Origin: Monosporascus cannonballus
Taxonomy: Eukaryota > Ascomycota > Sordariomycetes > Xylariales
Length of the DNA stretch: 64,000 bases
Direction of reading: 5' to 3'
NCBI GenBank assembly: GCA_004154925.1
Contig: QJNS01000191.1
Coordinates: 62,001 to 126,000, forward strand
Positions 13,701 to 26,847 of this stretch are shown piece by piece; position 1 is the stretch's first letter, and each line of letters opens with the position of its first letter. Position numbers and translations under genes: made by a program. The notes under the pieces are model-generated. The model searched no databases. It saw nothing but the letters and a program-made list of their open reading frames with translations, and had not been told where the DNA came from.

Positions 13701-16243
13701 TCCATTTTAAATTTAGGTATATATTGTTAAAAATTTAAGTCTAATATTAAAAAAAGGCGATTAAAATATATTTCGAAATTGGTAATTTTTCAGGATTTCG
13801 TTATCGTATTTAATTACCTATAGAAAAATCTTATTTTAATTCTTTAAAACTTCTAAAAAATATCGAAACGTTATAATTAATAGATTTTGCTTTCGGTTCT
13901 TCAAGTAAATATCCCAAATAAAACCTAAGTATTTATCGATAACAAATATAACGTATCTATATTTTTCAAAGTTTTTTTTTAAAAAATTTGTAAAATCGAT
14001 AAGAATTTTTTATCCTAATCGAGATATTCCCTTTTTTGGCTTACGACGTATTAACCTTTTAATCTTCGCCTTACTATATACTTGACATTTGACTATTATA
14101 GGACCTTTTAGGCAAACTCTTTTTATATGAGACTGTAACTAAGCAATTATTTCAGGTCCTAGGTATCCTAATCTCAGGTATTACATAGTACCATTACCGA
14201 TTCGTAATGGTTTCTTTATTTACGAATTAACATTTCGTTTATAAATTACTAAAATTATATGAATAATTATTACATTAATATTTTCAATAACGAATTAATC
14301 AAATTTATTTATTAACATAATAACTACCTAATTATACTTATTACGAATAAAATTATGAATTTTTCGGTTATCTCATTAATAAACTTTTTTTCGGAACTGC
14401 CGGAAAAATACCAAGTTACATACGACACTTTCGCAATATACTACGTCGTACAAACGTAACGCTTTCGTACCGCTAGGGTTTCGAAAAACTATATCAACCT
14501 TTCCGTATCCCTTAATCGGGACAAAGTTATTATCTACGTACACCTCGTCACTTTATACAATAAATCTAAAATTCAAAAATCTGCTAATTAAATTAAAAAC
14601 ATATATCATAAACCTTAAGTCTAAAATAACTAAATTCCTTAAAGGGAAAAACAAAATACTTATAACGCTACGTTAATCAATAATTAAAAAATATGCTAAT
14701 ACTTATCGTATCCCCTTTAAAAATTAATCTATCTTTTATATAATAAATTTTTCCATAGTTATCGATAAACGGTCGATTTTTTCCTTTAAAGATTAATCGG
14801 CAGAAATTCGTCCTTAGATATATGCTACCACCTTATCGTTAAAACGAAAACCTTCTAGGGCTTTTCTAAGGAATATATAATAACAATTAAATAATATATA
14901 GTAATTAATATAGCACGCTTTATAACGAATACCCTATATATTTAATTCTTAAGGCTTTGGTTTATTACCGTTTCGGTCCGTATAAAAACTTCCACAATTA
15001 CTTCGTTTCGACTTACGGCTTAAAATCTTTTTTTGTAATTAAAAGTTAATATTCTTAGGATTTTCTTAATTAAAATTATCCTAATCAAGGGAGTCTGCAG
15101 GTATTCCGTAAAACGTTAAAAACATTACTTTAATATTTCGTCATATAAATATAGGATAAGCCATAGCATAATAATCTAAAAATTAACTGCCGTATTTTGG
15201 AAACTAATCGTGTCGTTATCGATCTCGGCCTTCTTTACCATTTAAAAAATGGTAATTTATATCCCAATTATAAGAGCTAATATTATACATAAATCGTTAA
15301 CCCATATAAACGTTGTTTTCGTTTCTAAAACACTATATCGCTATTCTAAGGCCATAATCTCTTATTATCTTACAATCCATTCGTTTAACTTTTTGCCAAA
15401 CTTCGAAATTTGCTTTAACGTTTTGCGATATTTTCGTTAAATATTAATCAAGAATTTGCTATCGTACATCTTATCAGATTCGCCCAAGCTGACATACCAC
15501 TTTCGTAAGTTTTTTCCTAAAAAAAACTAATTTCTTTAATGGCTAAAAATATCAACTTTAGGACCCATTTCGTAAGGTCGTTAATGTTTTTACGAAAAAT
15601 ATCGTATTTCCGATCTTTGTAAATATACGCCGTAAAATCCTAATTATAAGCTTATTTGTCTTCGGTCGTTATTTTAAAGATATTGATTAAATAACTAGTA
15701 TAATCGATTTTTTCGGTAACCTTTCCGGAAAATATAAATATAAACAAAAAGCTATTTGAGATATTAATTCATATTATATGGCAGATTCGTTTTTTTAAGT
15801 AAAAAGTTATATTAAGTTTATAAGTCTAACAGGCCATTAAAAATTCTAATTAAAATCGATATAATTTCAAATATCGAATACGTATACTTTAAATTGGAAT
15901 TTTCCTTTAAAACTATCCCAGTTTTGAAGTCCCTTATAAATAATGGAGGACGTTAACGGTACGGTCGCCATTATTATTATTAACGTATTTCGATAATTAT
16001 AACTAATATATAACTTATATCGTTTTAACAGCAGCTAATTAATTAATATATGCCTTAATTAAGCGAATAAAACTTTTAATTGTTAGATATAAGGGATATC
16101 AGTTATATGTTTATTGATAACTAGTTGCAAGTGCTTTAAAATGCGCACTGCACTTTAAGGTGATCTAATCCCGGAACATATATATTCCAATCAGAGGGAA
16201 TCTTCCGTATATGGGGTGCTAGAGCACCCCCTGCTAGCTGACA
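10747..16243 (-). mobile_element. Ty1/copia element K1, complete but heavily mutated
   Basis: Terminal repeats of about 160 bp at 10,747-10,908 and 16,081-16,243 run TGTCAG...CTGACA, flanked by the perfect target duplication AAAAG (10,742-10,746 and 16,244-16,248). Coding strand is minus. A copia integrase block is readable at about 14,090-13,880 (ends of the Cys knuckle, SRLG, then a DKYLGF-like block and LKNRK), and reverse transcriptase at about 12,370-12,190 (KSFR, then a QYNIINALINTNL block and EIYI), in the copia order integrase then RT. Many stops and replacements make it non-functional. It is inserted 72 bp inside the LTR of G-F, in the same orientation as that element. Confidence 0.92.
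11000..15250 (-). pseudogene. K1 gag-integrase-RT-RNase H polyprotein remnant
   Basis: Conceptual minus-strand translation shows integrase (about 14,090-13,880) and reverse transcriptase (about 12,370-12,190) blocks homologous to those of the better-readable copy K2. Between them, at about 12,960-13,015, lies a more GC-rich patch corresponding to the linker of K2 at about 19,810-19,870. Limits are approximate because frames are destroyed by stops. Confidence 0.7.
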
Positions 16244-16320
16244 AAAAGAGATCCAAATCACGTAACCCTCCTATGTGGATCCGACCGTTCTTGCGACCGG
16301 TTTTGGCCTGGGTCGTAACA

Positions 16321-16458
16321 CCTGGCCTCTATCGGGTCTGGTTCAGTTCCTTTTGAACGCAATATTTAACCACTTACAATGCGTTGCAATTATTTCTTAA
16401 ATTACTCGAGTCTCTCTCCTAATACGAAATACCTTTAATTATGCAAATCGGCTTTAAA
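16321..16458. other. 138-bp spacer between head-to-head gypsy elements
   Basis: Short, nearly normal-composition sequence between the 5' LTRs of G-F (ends 16,320) and G-A (starts 16,459). It matches neither the internal ends nor the LTRs of family G. It may be original host DNA or part of an unrecognised element. The right-hand five bases TTAAA would be the expected target duplication of G-A, but the other copy is lost. Confidence 0.5.
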
Positions 16459-16580
16459 TGTTACAGCCCAGACGGGCTGGGCCTGTGGAAACGGTCTGGC
16501 CAAGGCCACCAAGATTACGTCAGCCCAAGTTACGTAATCAGTGCTTAGCGGGTCGCAACTGAGCACCACTAAGCAATATT

Positions 16581-19500
16581 TGTCAGCTAGCAGGGGGTGC
16601 TCTAGCACCCCATATACGGAAGATTCCCTCTGATCGGAACATATATGTTCCGGAACTAGATCACCTTAAAGTGCAATGCGCATTCTAAAGCACCTGCAAC
16701 TAGTTATCTATATAAAGATAATTAATGTCCCTTATATTTAATAATTAAAAATTGTATTTGTTTAATTAAAATATATATTAATTAATCAGCTATTATTTAA
16801 ACGATATAGGCTATATATTAATTGTAATTATCGAAATACGTTAATAATAATAATACCGATCATATTGTTAACGTCTTTCGTTATTTACAAAAGACCTAAG
16901 GAATAGGACAGCTTTAAAGGCGAATTCTAATTTAAAATATACGCGTTCAATATTAAAATTATATAAATCTTAATTAGAAACTTTAATAGCTTCTTAAACT
17001 TATAAAATCTAATATAGCTTTTTATTCAAAAAGATAAATCCGTTATATAATACAAACTAATACCTTAAGCTGTTTTTCGTTCATATTTACATTTTCCGGA
17101 AATGTTACCGAAAAAATCGATTATATTAATTACTTAATAAATACCCTTAAAATAACGACCGAAAGTTAATAAGCCTATAATTAGAATTTTACAGCAGATA
17201 TTTATTATGATCGGCGACACGATATCTTTTGTAAAAATATTAACAACCTTACGAAATATATCCTAAAATCCGTATTTCTAACGATTAAAAAAACGAAGCT
17301 TTTTTTAAGATAAAGTTTGCGAAAGTAATATACTAGTTGAGAAAAATACGGCAAAATATACGATAGCAAATTTCTAATTAATACCTAACGGAAATACCGC
17401 CAACAGCTGAAATAAACTTCGAAGTTAGCAACAAGACTAAACGAAGAAATCGTAAAATAGCAAAAAATTATAACCTAGAGATAACGATATAGTATTCCGA
17501 AAACGAAAATAACGATCGTATAAGTTAACGACTTGTATATAATATTAGCTCTTATTATCAAGACCTAAACGATTATTTTCCAGAAAATAAAAAGGCTAAA
17601 TTTAATAATAATATAATTAATTATTAGGAAATAATAACAATTTTATTAAATTATTAGATTATAACGAACTTATAATAATAGTTAAAAAATATTAAGGTAA
17701 CGTTTTTAACATTTTATAAAATATTTATAAATTTTCTTAATTAAGACGATTTTAATTAAAAAGATCTCAAAAATACTAACCTTTAACCGTAAGGAAAGAC
17801 CTTAAGGCGTAAGCCGAAACGAGGTAACCGTAAAGACTCTTATACGGACCGAAACGATAATAAGCGAAAACGTTAAAAATGAAACGCATAAAGTACTCTT
17901 TATAAAACGGATTTAATAAATTACCATTTACTATCTAATTATTATTATATATTCTTTAAGAAAGATCTAAAAGGTTTTCGTTGTACCGATAGGGTAATAA
18001 TATATTTTTAAGGACGAATTTCCGCTGATAAATTTTTAAAGGAACAAATCGACCGCTTATCGAAAATTATAGAAAAACGTATTGTATAAAATATAAATTA
18101 ACTCCTAAGAAAATGCAATAAATATTAACATATTTCTTAGTTATTGATTAATGTAACGCGATAAATATTTCGTTTTATTCTTCAAAGAATTTAGCCATTT
18201 TATACTTAGGGTTTACGATATATATTTTTAACTTAATTAGCAAATTCCTGAATTTTAAACTTATCGTCCAAGATAACGAGGTGTACGTAAATAACAGCTT
18301 CGTCCCGATTAAGGGGTACAGAAAAATTAATATAGTTTTTCGAAGCCTTAACGATATGAAAATATTACGTTTATACGACGTAACCTATTGCAGAGATTTC
18401 GTATATAATTTAATATTATTCCGGCAGTTCCGCAAAAAAAGTATTAATAAAATAATAAAAGAAATTAATAATTGTATTCGAAATAAATATAATTAAATAT
18501 TTATTACATTGATAAATAAAATTAATTAATTCGTTATATAAATTATTAATATAATAATACCCTATATAATTGTAGTTATTTATAAATCAAACGTTAATTT
18601 AAAAATAGCGAAATTACCATATACCGGTAATAGTACCATATGGCATCTGAAATTAAGCTATTTAAGTGCCGAAATAATCGCTTAATTATAATTTTATACG
18701 AAAAAAAACCTGTCTAAAAAGTCTTATGACAATCAAATGCTAAATATATGGCAAAACGAAAACTAAAAAGCCAATACGTTACGAACACCAAAAAAATATC
18801 TTAATCAGGACAAAAAATCGCTATCGATTTCATAAATTTTAAAAAAAAGTCTGAAAAATATAAATATGTTAAGTTTGCTACCGACAGATATTTAGGTTTT
18901 GTCTAGAATATTTACTTTAAGAAATAAAAATAAAATATATTAATTATAACGTTTTGATATATTTTAAAAATCCTAAAAAACCAAAATAAGTTTCTTTTAT
19001 AAGCAATCGAATATAATAACGAAATTTTAAAAAAATTATTAATTTCGAAATCTGCTTTAATCACTTTCTTTTAATATTAGATTTAAGCCTTTAATACCGT
19101 ATACCTAAATCCAGAACGAGGATATAAAACGTTTAAGAAGTATAATTAAAGAAAAAAGGATTACGATACGAAATAGCATTAAGTTATTTTCGTTTTTCAT
19201 TATATATATCCATAAAGTGCGAGTATATTAATATAATTAGCCTTTTTAATATATACCTTTTTGGCAAAATTTATATAAAGTTTATTGTATTTATTTATTA
19301 TATACAAACGGCGTTATAATATTTAATCGAAAGCCTTATTAAGCTTACTTATAAGCATACGGTTATATGGCTTATGTTATAACATTTATCGCTATTAAGA
19401 AAAAAATTAAATTTTCAAAAATTAAATTTTAAAACGTAAGTTAATTATTTCGTTAATTATCCATTTACAAATATTTACGAAATCTAAAGCTGATTATTTA

Positions 19501-22064
19501 ATAAGGTTACTATTATTCGAGATATATAGTTTAACGAAAACACTATTTTTTAGATAATATCAAAAACTTAAAAAATAACTTTTTGTATATTATAAAAAAG
19601 GATTTAAAAGTTATTCCGATAAGTAGAAATACCTAATTAAAATAATAAGGATTTAATTTATATATAACAAGAGGATAAAAACTTAAATACAATAATTTAG
19701 TTATCGGCTAAATAAAAAGAATAACTTTAAAAAGATGTTAGCGTAAAATACGTCCGAAATAAAGAAAAATAAGTTTGTTCGCAAGGAACTAATTATCCTT
19801 ATACGATTATTATATTCGAATTATTTCCGTCCCTTGCATTATTACTGCCACTAACGTTTGCCCTAATAACTATCACGATTATTACGCCGACGAAAAAAAA
19901 TAAAAGTAGCCTTAAATTCTTTTTATATTATTTAACCCAGAGCAATGATAAAAAAAGAAAGTACCTTACAGGTAATAAACGTAAGTTCCCCGTATGTTCC
20001 GTATTAAGAAAATATTTTCCGAAACGAAAATAAAACATGGAAAACCATATTTAATGCAAAACGTTTAACCTTTTCTATAAGTACGTATAATTACCGGCCG
20101 GTAAATTACAAAAATTTAAAAAACTTAATTACCCGAAATACGCGTTACTTAAATTAAAAAAGAATTAATATCTCAGTATATAAAAAGGTATTTAGGTTAT
20201 AGGACCGGATATATAAACGTAACTTACCGTTACCGCCGTAAGGTTATAAAAAATTAAATATATATTATGAAGAAAAATATGCCGTAAAACCGAAAAAGCT
20301 TATTTGCAAAATTATAAAAAAATACGATTTTAAAAACCCGTTTATTAGTTTTTGGCTAAAGGATTATAAGTTTTAAAATATATATAGGGATACGTTTATA
20401 AATTTAATAAACATAACTAATTCCAAAATGCAAGGCCCGTTTTGTCGTACAAAGCGATTAATAATTTAAAACCGTTTATGGCAATATATATATAATTATT
20501 TTCGCTGAAAAGTCGTTTCGAACTGTAATCGTTATTACGGTTAGATTTAATTTAAAACTTATGAAATATAACGCTATAAACCTTTTTATAAATATTAATT
20601 TACCTTACGAAATATATATATAAATGCTCTCACAATATCCGTAACGTAACAAAAATTTTCTAATTACAAAGGTATTATATAGATGAAAGGAATTACCTTT
20701 AATATAACAAAAAAGCTTTATTAAAACGTTCAATAAGGTAGGATTTAGCCGTTATTTTTACGAACCTTATTATTTTATTCGTTAAAAAATACTTATTTTC
20801 TTTTTTATAAACGATATTATTATAAGATATTAATAAGAAATTATATATTCGTTAATTAATTAAATTAACAAATATAAAAACGGTATACCTTTGTAAAAAG
20901 TAAAAACTTACAATATTCCTTAGCATCGAAATATTTAAAATATATTTAATAAATAAAATCTAATTATTTTAATTCAAGGTTATAAAGAAGTTAATTATTT
21001 AATATTTAAAGAAAATCTAAATAATTTTCTAAAAATATCCATAATTGGTATTAAAGTATTACCGAATTTTAATTTGGCTTATTTAAACCTTATGAATAAA
21101 TACCCCCCAAAAAATTGATTTTATTTTTTTCGTAACAGTTAATACACAATTCGATATATCCTTTACCGTATCCCAATTTACCCGATTTAACCTAAACTTT
21201 AACCATTTATAATATAAAATTACCAACCGAATTATATTATACTTAAACGGAATTAAAGCATAAACGTTATAATTCGAACGTAAAAATTTATTAAAATTTT
21301 GAAATAACGTTTTTTTGCGAATAATATAATTAATTAAAACAACTTTTAAATTTATATTATGACATTATTTAGAAAAATAATAAAATAAGGAGCGATTAAA
21401 TAAAATATAAGATTTGTTTTTATAATAAAAACAGAATTATTATTTTTTCTGTAAATTATAAAAAAGGTTTTATTTAGTTTTAGGTTAATTAAAAATTTAA
21501 GAATAACTTTATATATAAAACCGTTAAATATATAATACAATAATTAATAAATTATATAACATATTAACGTCTGGATTACCTTAAAAATAATAAAAATACA
21601 ATATATAAATATATATAATTATTTATTATACGAAACCGCAAAAAAGAACTTAATTAACTAAATTATATGTTTATAAATAATATATTAGCTAATAGTTTAA
21701 CGAAAACCCTATTACGCTAACTTTTTAAATATTTCAAAAAATAATTAAAGTTATTAAATATTACGGAAGTTTTCGATTAATAAAAGGACGTTTTACGAAA
21801 GATTTTAAAGAAAAGACTAATAAATTAGAAAGATTTGTTACCCGGAAAAAAAATTGAATAAATAATTAACACCGAGAATGCTTTAAGGTATAAAGGGGGT
21901 ATGTTAGCTAGCAGGAGGTGCTTTAGCATCCTATATACGGAAGATTCCCTTTGATCGGAACATATATGTTCCGGGACTAGATCACCTTAAAGTGCAGTGC
22001 GCGTTCTAGAGCACCTGTAACTAGTCATGAATACACAGACAACTGCTGTCCCTTATATCTGACA
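16581..22064 (+). mobile_element. Ty1/copia element K2, complete but heavily mutated
   Basis: Terminal repeats at about 16,581-16,742 and 21,903-22,064 run TGTCAGCTAGCAGG...ATCTGACA, with the perfect 5-bp target duplication ATATT at 16,576-16,580 and 22,065-22,069. A polypurine tract (AAAGGGGGTA, about 21,894-21,903) abuts the right LTR and fixes the coding strand as plus. LTRs match K1 in inverted orientation. It lies 122 bp inside the LTR of G-A, in the same direction as G-A. Confidence 0.94.
17500..21300 (+). pseudogene. K2 gag-integrase-RT-RNase H polyprotein remnant
   Basis: Integrase core remnants are readable at about 18,780-19,030 (IDFINF, DRYLGF, then repeated Lys and an EYNNEIL-like block). 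Reverse transcriptase is at about 20,470-20,640 (KSFRTV, then a KYNAINLFINIDLPYEIYI block, the copia counterpart of DAVNAF). The catalytic YVDD box appears as FINDI at about 20,795-20,825; Asp to Asn and Tyr to Phe are G-to-A or C-to-T style changes. Integrase precedes RT, the Ty1/copia order. No frame is intact. Confidence 0.8.
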
Positions 22065-22318
22065 ATATTGAGCAACTACTTAATGAAGCCCTAGTGAGCA
22101 GAAACGAACAATAACCGGAAGGATTAATATATAGATACGTTCGTTGCTATAATGTAGATAATATTAACTTGTAATAATAATTCGTTTCCCAAAATACCTT
22201 TGGTATTACGAAACGTAATAAGTTATAATATTTATTACTTAGATTCTTACGATACTCCTGTCAGTATAAACTCGTACGACTTAAGTTTAATAATTAGTTA
22301 AACCGTGAAGCCGTTATA

Positions 22319-25300
22319 CGTTATAAGCTTTTGTTTAGTAATACCGTTAAACTGTGAACAATATTACCGACATGATGTTTACTAGTAAGCACCTCGAACA
22401 GCCCATTTACCAGGTTCTTAATAACCTAGGTACTGGAATAAAATCCGAAAAAGAAAAGGAATGACTTCGCCTTTTTCGAGAGGAAGTTTTTCGACGCCTG
22501 AATGCCATAAACGAACGTATTATTTAACTTAAGGAAAATAAAAATGATCTTACGACGTCTCTTTAAGCCACCTATAAGAAGCTTAAGGAAAGAGAAAAGG
22601 TTTCTGAGATTGAAAAGCCATTTAAGAGAGCTAAGTTATTTAACTAAATTATACCAAAGAACTAGAAAAAGTTTTTAAGCCGCTTAAGCCGGAATCTTTT
22701 GATGGAATTTCGATCAAATTATAATTATTTTTAAGTTAATGCCGAATTTACTTTGGGTATTTTCTTATTCGATTTAATAGGTCCATTATACGAATCAAGT
22801 TTGCGGTTAAACGATATACAGAGAGTACGGTTACTTGGTTCGAGCCTGCTATAAAGCAATATGTTATTTTACTAGCGAAAAAACAAAACTCGGAAATGGT
22901 GCAAATTTATAAAGATTATAAGTAATTCGAACAAATATTAATAAAAGCTTTCGAAATAGTAAACAAAAAAATCAAAGCCGAAATACAGATTTAATAATTA
23001 CGATAGAAAAAATCAGCATTTACTTTCGGCAGTACGTTTATTCAGTTAATATTTAAGCTAAATTAGGGATAAAAGGTATTAATAGCTAAGTTTTTCAATA
23101 ACCTAAAGATAAAGTACAGAAAAAACTCTTTAAATTTAATTAACCTAATTATTTATCAGATTATATCGTTAAAGTAATTAAAATTAACGATTAATAATAT
23201 GCTTGATATATTAAAAGTATTAAAAGAAAAAATAATAACAAATTTAGATATACGGCTAACATTAATATTTTTCGGCGCAGTAATACTTTTTACGATACAA
23301 AACCAGGACCTATAGACCTAGGTACTATTTAAAAAAAGGATTAAAACCGAATCTAATATTTTAATTATAGTAAAATGGGATATAAGGCTTTCAAGTACCG
23401 AACACCTAAAGAATTATGACAAAATAAATAAAAACTAGTACTTAAGTGATAATCCGGAAAAAAAAGAAAAATAACGGCAAGACCATCAACATAATCCGAG
23501 CCAAATACGTACCAGGCTTACCATAGCGAAAGGTTTAACAAAGGATACTGAAAGCCCAAAAGCTAGCCTAGAAAGCATCTCGAAAACGGCAAAATACCCT
23601 TAGAGGATAGCTAAAAAAAACATCAGAAATGAACAGAAAACGTTTATCCTGGAACCCCTGATCGGTACGACAAAATGTACGCTATATAATTCAAACGATA
23701 AAAATGCTCTAATTATAAAAAATAAAAACAAGATATTTATAAAGGAATTACGCGTATAAATTATAAGAGATTTAATTTTCTCAATTAAACAAGAAACAAC
23801 AAAAATGATGAATAATAATATTAGTATTTTTTATCTATAACGCTGGAAAGGGATATTTATTAGTTAGTTGCAGTAAAAAGCTGGCCGAAAAGAAAGTAAT
23901 GCCTGTAAGAAGGCCTCTTTTATAATTATAAGTGGTACAATCATTAAACGAAAAAAGAATTAATCAAGCATACCGTAAAAAAACATTGCCAAAAGACTAT
24001 TATAAACTTTTATTTTCAGCTAGCATTTTTACAAACTCTAACAAAAAAATCTTAAAAAAAGATTTAATAATGTACTTAAAACTGCATTAAAAACGATAAG
24101 TTACAAAATGTTCAATAAAAAACTATATGTTACAATGGAAAAAAGTTTACCTAATAAGGAAAAACATTATAACAAAATTAAAAATAATTAATATAACTCG
24201 AAAAAATAGTACGCTGACAATAACAACAATTAGAGCAATTTGACCCGCTATATAAAGAAATATCAATAAAGCTTAATAAATTAAACAAAGGTTAAAAGAA
24301 AAAGTTATTTATAAAAAATCGCGAGATGTCGAAATTTCGAGAAATTACGAAATATTCCCAAAAAGAATTTTAAATGCGACGATAAAAGCCGTCAATAGCT
24401 TTATCACTCTAATAATACGAATTAAAATATATTGGTATACGGCAATAATAAATTGCGGAGTTATAGACGGAAACTATATTATACCGAATATAGTTATTAA
24501 GCTTAGATTGCTATAGAAATATAAATTAAAACCTTATATAACGACGAACGCCGAAAATTAGAAATTCGCTTACAATAGCAGAAAAATCCTGCGCGAAATA
24601 AATTACTTCGAGATTTTTATTTAAGGACAATACTAGATAGTTAATTTCGATAATGTTTTACTTAGAAATTACGACATAATCTTAAGATTATTATGGATAG
24701 GCCAGTACGAAATTTTGATTAATAAAATGATTAGCTAGATAAAATTCGTTTTATACCCCGTTAACAAACAGAAAAAAGAATTAAGATCTTAATATTCGAT
24801 CAAAAATGGTAACGAATACAGGTGTAAGGATACTACAGATATCTTACTACCTAAAGAGATAAAATACAAAACAATGAGCATTAAATAAAGATATAACGTA
24901 TTGGTACTATCATTAAAGCGAAATTAAGGTAACTGAATAACGATTTAAAACAAAGGCTCTAGTGGTTAAAAAATCTAATCAATATGTCACTATAATACTA
25001 TCGATATAAGCAGTTTTTCGAGAGGAAATTCGATACGAAACTACTGGAACATAACGATTAGAATTATGAAATAATTCTTAAAAAGGTTTTTCGACGAAGT
25101 TTTACATAATTTATAACCTTAACGGAAATGAATTACGTACTTTCAAAAAATACTTGAAAAATCGATTATAAAAAAATAGATTCCACCGTCAAAATAACTA
25201 GTAAGATATCTTATATTTTTTATACCAAAAAAGAATGGAAATTTACAACTTATAGTCGACGATCGACAACTAAACGGATAATGTTGTTAAAAATCGAATA

Positions 25301-25862
25301 CTATTATCTATAATTTCAGAAATAAAAAATCGATTTTACGGAACAAATTAGTTTATAACATTCGACCTTAGAGATAAATATAACTTTATTAGGATTAAAA
25401 GGGGACGGACGTAAATGAAAACAGTTTTCAGGACGAAATACGGATTATTCCAATACTTAATTATGCCAATAGGACTGACGAACGTACCAGCAACTTTCTA
25501 ACAGATGGTTAATTATATATTACGAGAATGTCTCGATGTTTCTATCCTTTGCTATTTCAATAAGATATTTATTTACTCGCAAACGAAAAAAAATATACGT
25601 AGGATACGTTTATAAGGTTCTTTTAGCCTTATAAGATCTAAAGCTGTTAGTTAACGTAAAGAAAAGTTAATTCTATATGCAAAATGTGGAATATCTAGGA
25701 TATATTATCATCTTAGGAAATACCGGAATGGATTTAAAGAAAATCATTGCAATTACAAAATGGCAGACGCCGATGATAATTAAAGAAGTATAGGTATTCC
25801 TTAGATTTGTTAACTATTACAAGAAGTTTTTTCGGAATTTTAGCAAAATTGCTATACGCCTA
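22319..25862 (+). pseudogene. G-A gag-pol remnant (zinc knuckle and RT readable)
   Basis: A mutated nucleocapsid zinc knuckle lies at about 23,357-23,401, reading F-N-Y-S-K-M-G-Y-K-A-F-K-Y, where Cys and His positions have become Tyr, as C-to-T/G-to-A change predicts. Reverse transcriptase follows at about 25,130-25,850, with the active-site box at about 25,545-25,575 reading Y-F-N-K-I-F-I-Y-S (for YLDDIFIYS). It ends in the typical FVNYYKKFFRNFSKIA-like block before the interruption. Multiple stops; not functional. Confidence 0.8.
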
Positions 25863-26490
25863 TGTGACGGCTATGCGGTTTTGTGAGAATATAGCCCCTA
25901 TGAGGATGAGGCTGGTAGCCGACCAGCCATCGATCAGCCACCGACCCACTTACTAGTATAAATCCACCATCTATCTGGCAGCTAGTGGGAAACGCCAGAT
26001 AGAAGTAACCTAATACACTCACTTCTTGGAATCTGCTCTACGACTGGTCGGGGATCACCTCACTCCGGCTCACATCTGCCCATTATCTTACAGGTTTAAC
26101 CAACTATTAAATCTAAGTCGTACGGGTTTATGTTGGCAGGAGTATCGTGGGAATTTGAGCAAGAGATACAGTAACGTATTACGTCTCGTAATACCAAGAG
26201 CGTTCTGAGTAACAATATATTAGGTATTATTAAGTGTTGCAAGCTGAAGCTATCTAAAATTATGGAAATAATAAACGTATATATTTTCATCTTGACTTAT
26301 GGTGCTTAAGCGGCTTAAACCCTTCAGCCCTTTGAGCCCTTTAAGTCCTCCTATTGGCTTAAGAGGTTTAAGGTGCTTGGCACCTTGAAACCTTTAAGCC
26401 AATTACGTGGTATTTTGGCTTGGGTCGGATTTAGCCTTTTTTTGTGGCCCCGACCGTTTATAAGGAAGCCAAGACCGTTAGGTTATAACA
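25863..26490 (-). repeat. 3' LTR of gypsy element G-C, carrying a 211-bp insertion
   Basis: Inverted G LTR: starts TGTGACGGCTATGCGG and ends GGTTATAACA at 26,490. Immediately to the right, the minus strand reads a polypurine tract (AGAAGGGGAGAAA), which marks this as the 3' LTR of a minus-strand element. It is interrupted at 25,882-26,092. Confidence 0.88.
25882..26092. mobile_element. 211-bp solo-LTR-like element, TSD GGTTT
   Basis: Runs TGTGAGAATA...TTATCTTACA and is flanked by GGTTT at 25,877-25,881 and 26,093-26,097. Removing the element plus one duplication restores the family G LTR sequence GCGGTTTAACC. It has a TATA-like box (AGTATAAATCC, about 25,955-25,965) and almost normal composition, so it is a recent insertion. 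No other copy occurs in the window and its family is unknown. Confidence 0.85.
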
Positions 26491-26847
26491 CAATTTCTCC
26501 CCTTCTAAGATTTTGTTTTTAAAGATCAAATCGTCCGTTTGTTAATTTTAATAAGCAACCTTTTGTTTTTTATATTTATTATGTCGGCTCGCATTAAGAA
26601 ATCTGGTTTTCGTAAACGTATTAAACGTTTTGGTTTTAAAATACCTTTTTGTTTTCGTTATAAAAAGGAAAACGCAAAATATAAGGTAGCTCGGAGGTCC
26701 TTAAAATATGCGCGATATATTTACTATGGCGATTCTTGTAATATTTTCGGTCCTTTTAAAACCGAGCATCAAAAACTTTTAAACAAGGAAGATCGTTTAG
26801 AACGTAAAGAAAAATAAGTTCGTAAAACGTCGCGAACTGCCGCCAAC

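Larger units (their letters stand above)
10449..16320 (-). repeat. 5' LTR of gypsy element G-F, split by copia K1
   Basis: Joining 10,449-10,746 to 16,249-16,320 gives an LTR of about 370 bp on the minus strand. It begins TGTTACGACCC at 16,320 and ends at 10,449 with a mutated form of GCCGTCACA. The internal region continues leftward from 10,448 and matches the post-LTR sequence of other G copies, so this is the 5' LTR and not a solo LTR. Flanks (TAACA left, CCTGG right) do not match, which also argues against a solo LTR. Confidence 0.8.
16459..22318 (+). repeat. 5' LTR of gypsy element G-A, split by copia K2
   Basis: 16,459-16,580 plus 22,070-22,318 join to an LTR of about 371 bp, starting TGTTACAGCCC and ending GCCGTTATA (a mutated GCCGTCACA). 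The right part matches the conserved G LTR segment with TTACGAAACGTAA and CGATACTCCTG. The interruption is copia K2 with its target duplication. Confidence 0.88.
16459..25862 (+). mobile_element. Ty3/gypsy chromovirus G-A, 5' part (LTR, gag, pol)
   Basis: Starts with the split 5' LTR, then gag-pol on the plus strand from 22,319 to the point where copy G-C begins at 25,863. The 3' half (RNase H, integrase, chromodomain, 3' LTR) is not found anywhere in the window. G-C is inserted directly after the reverse transcriptase, and G-C itself is truncated where the gene island starts, so the rest of G-A was probably lost with that end. Confidence 0.85.

Noticed and set aside
10449..16320. Reading the inverted G LTR as a solo LTR
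   Set aside because: Flanking 5-mers (TAACA, CCTGG) do not match, and the sequence left of 10,449 aligns with the internal start of other G elements, so it is a 5' LTR.
700..21540. Short open frames of 60-93 codons in the AT-rich left part
   Set aside because: Low-complexity Ile/Phe/Leu/Tyr/Asn translations without motifs, in DNA that shows RIP-type decay; expected by chance at this composition.
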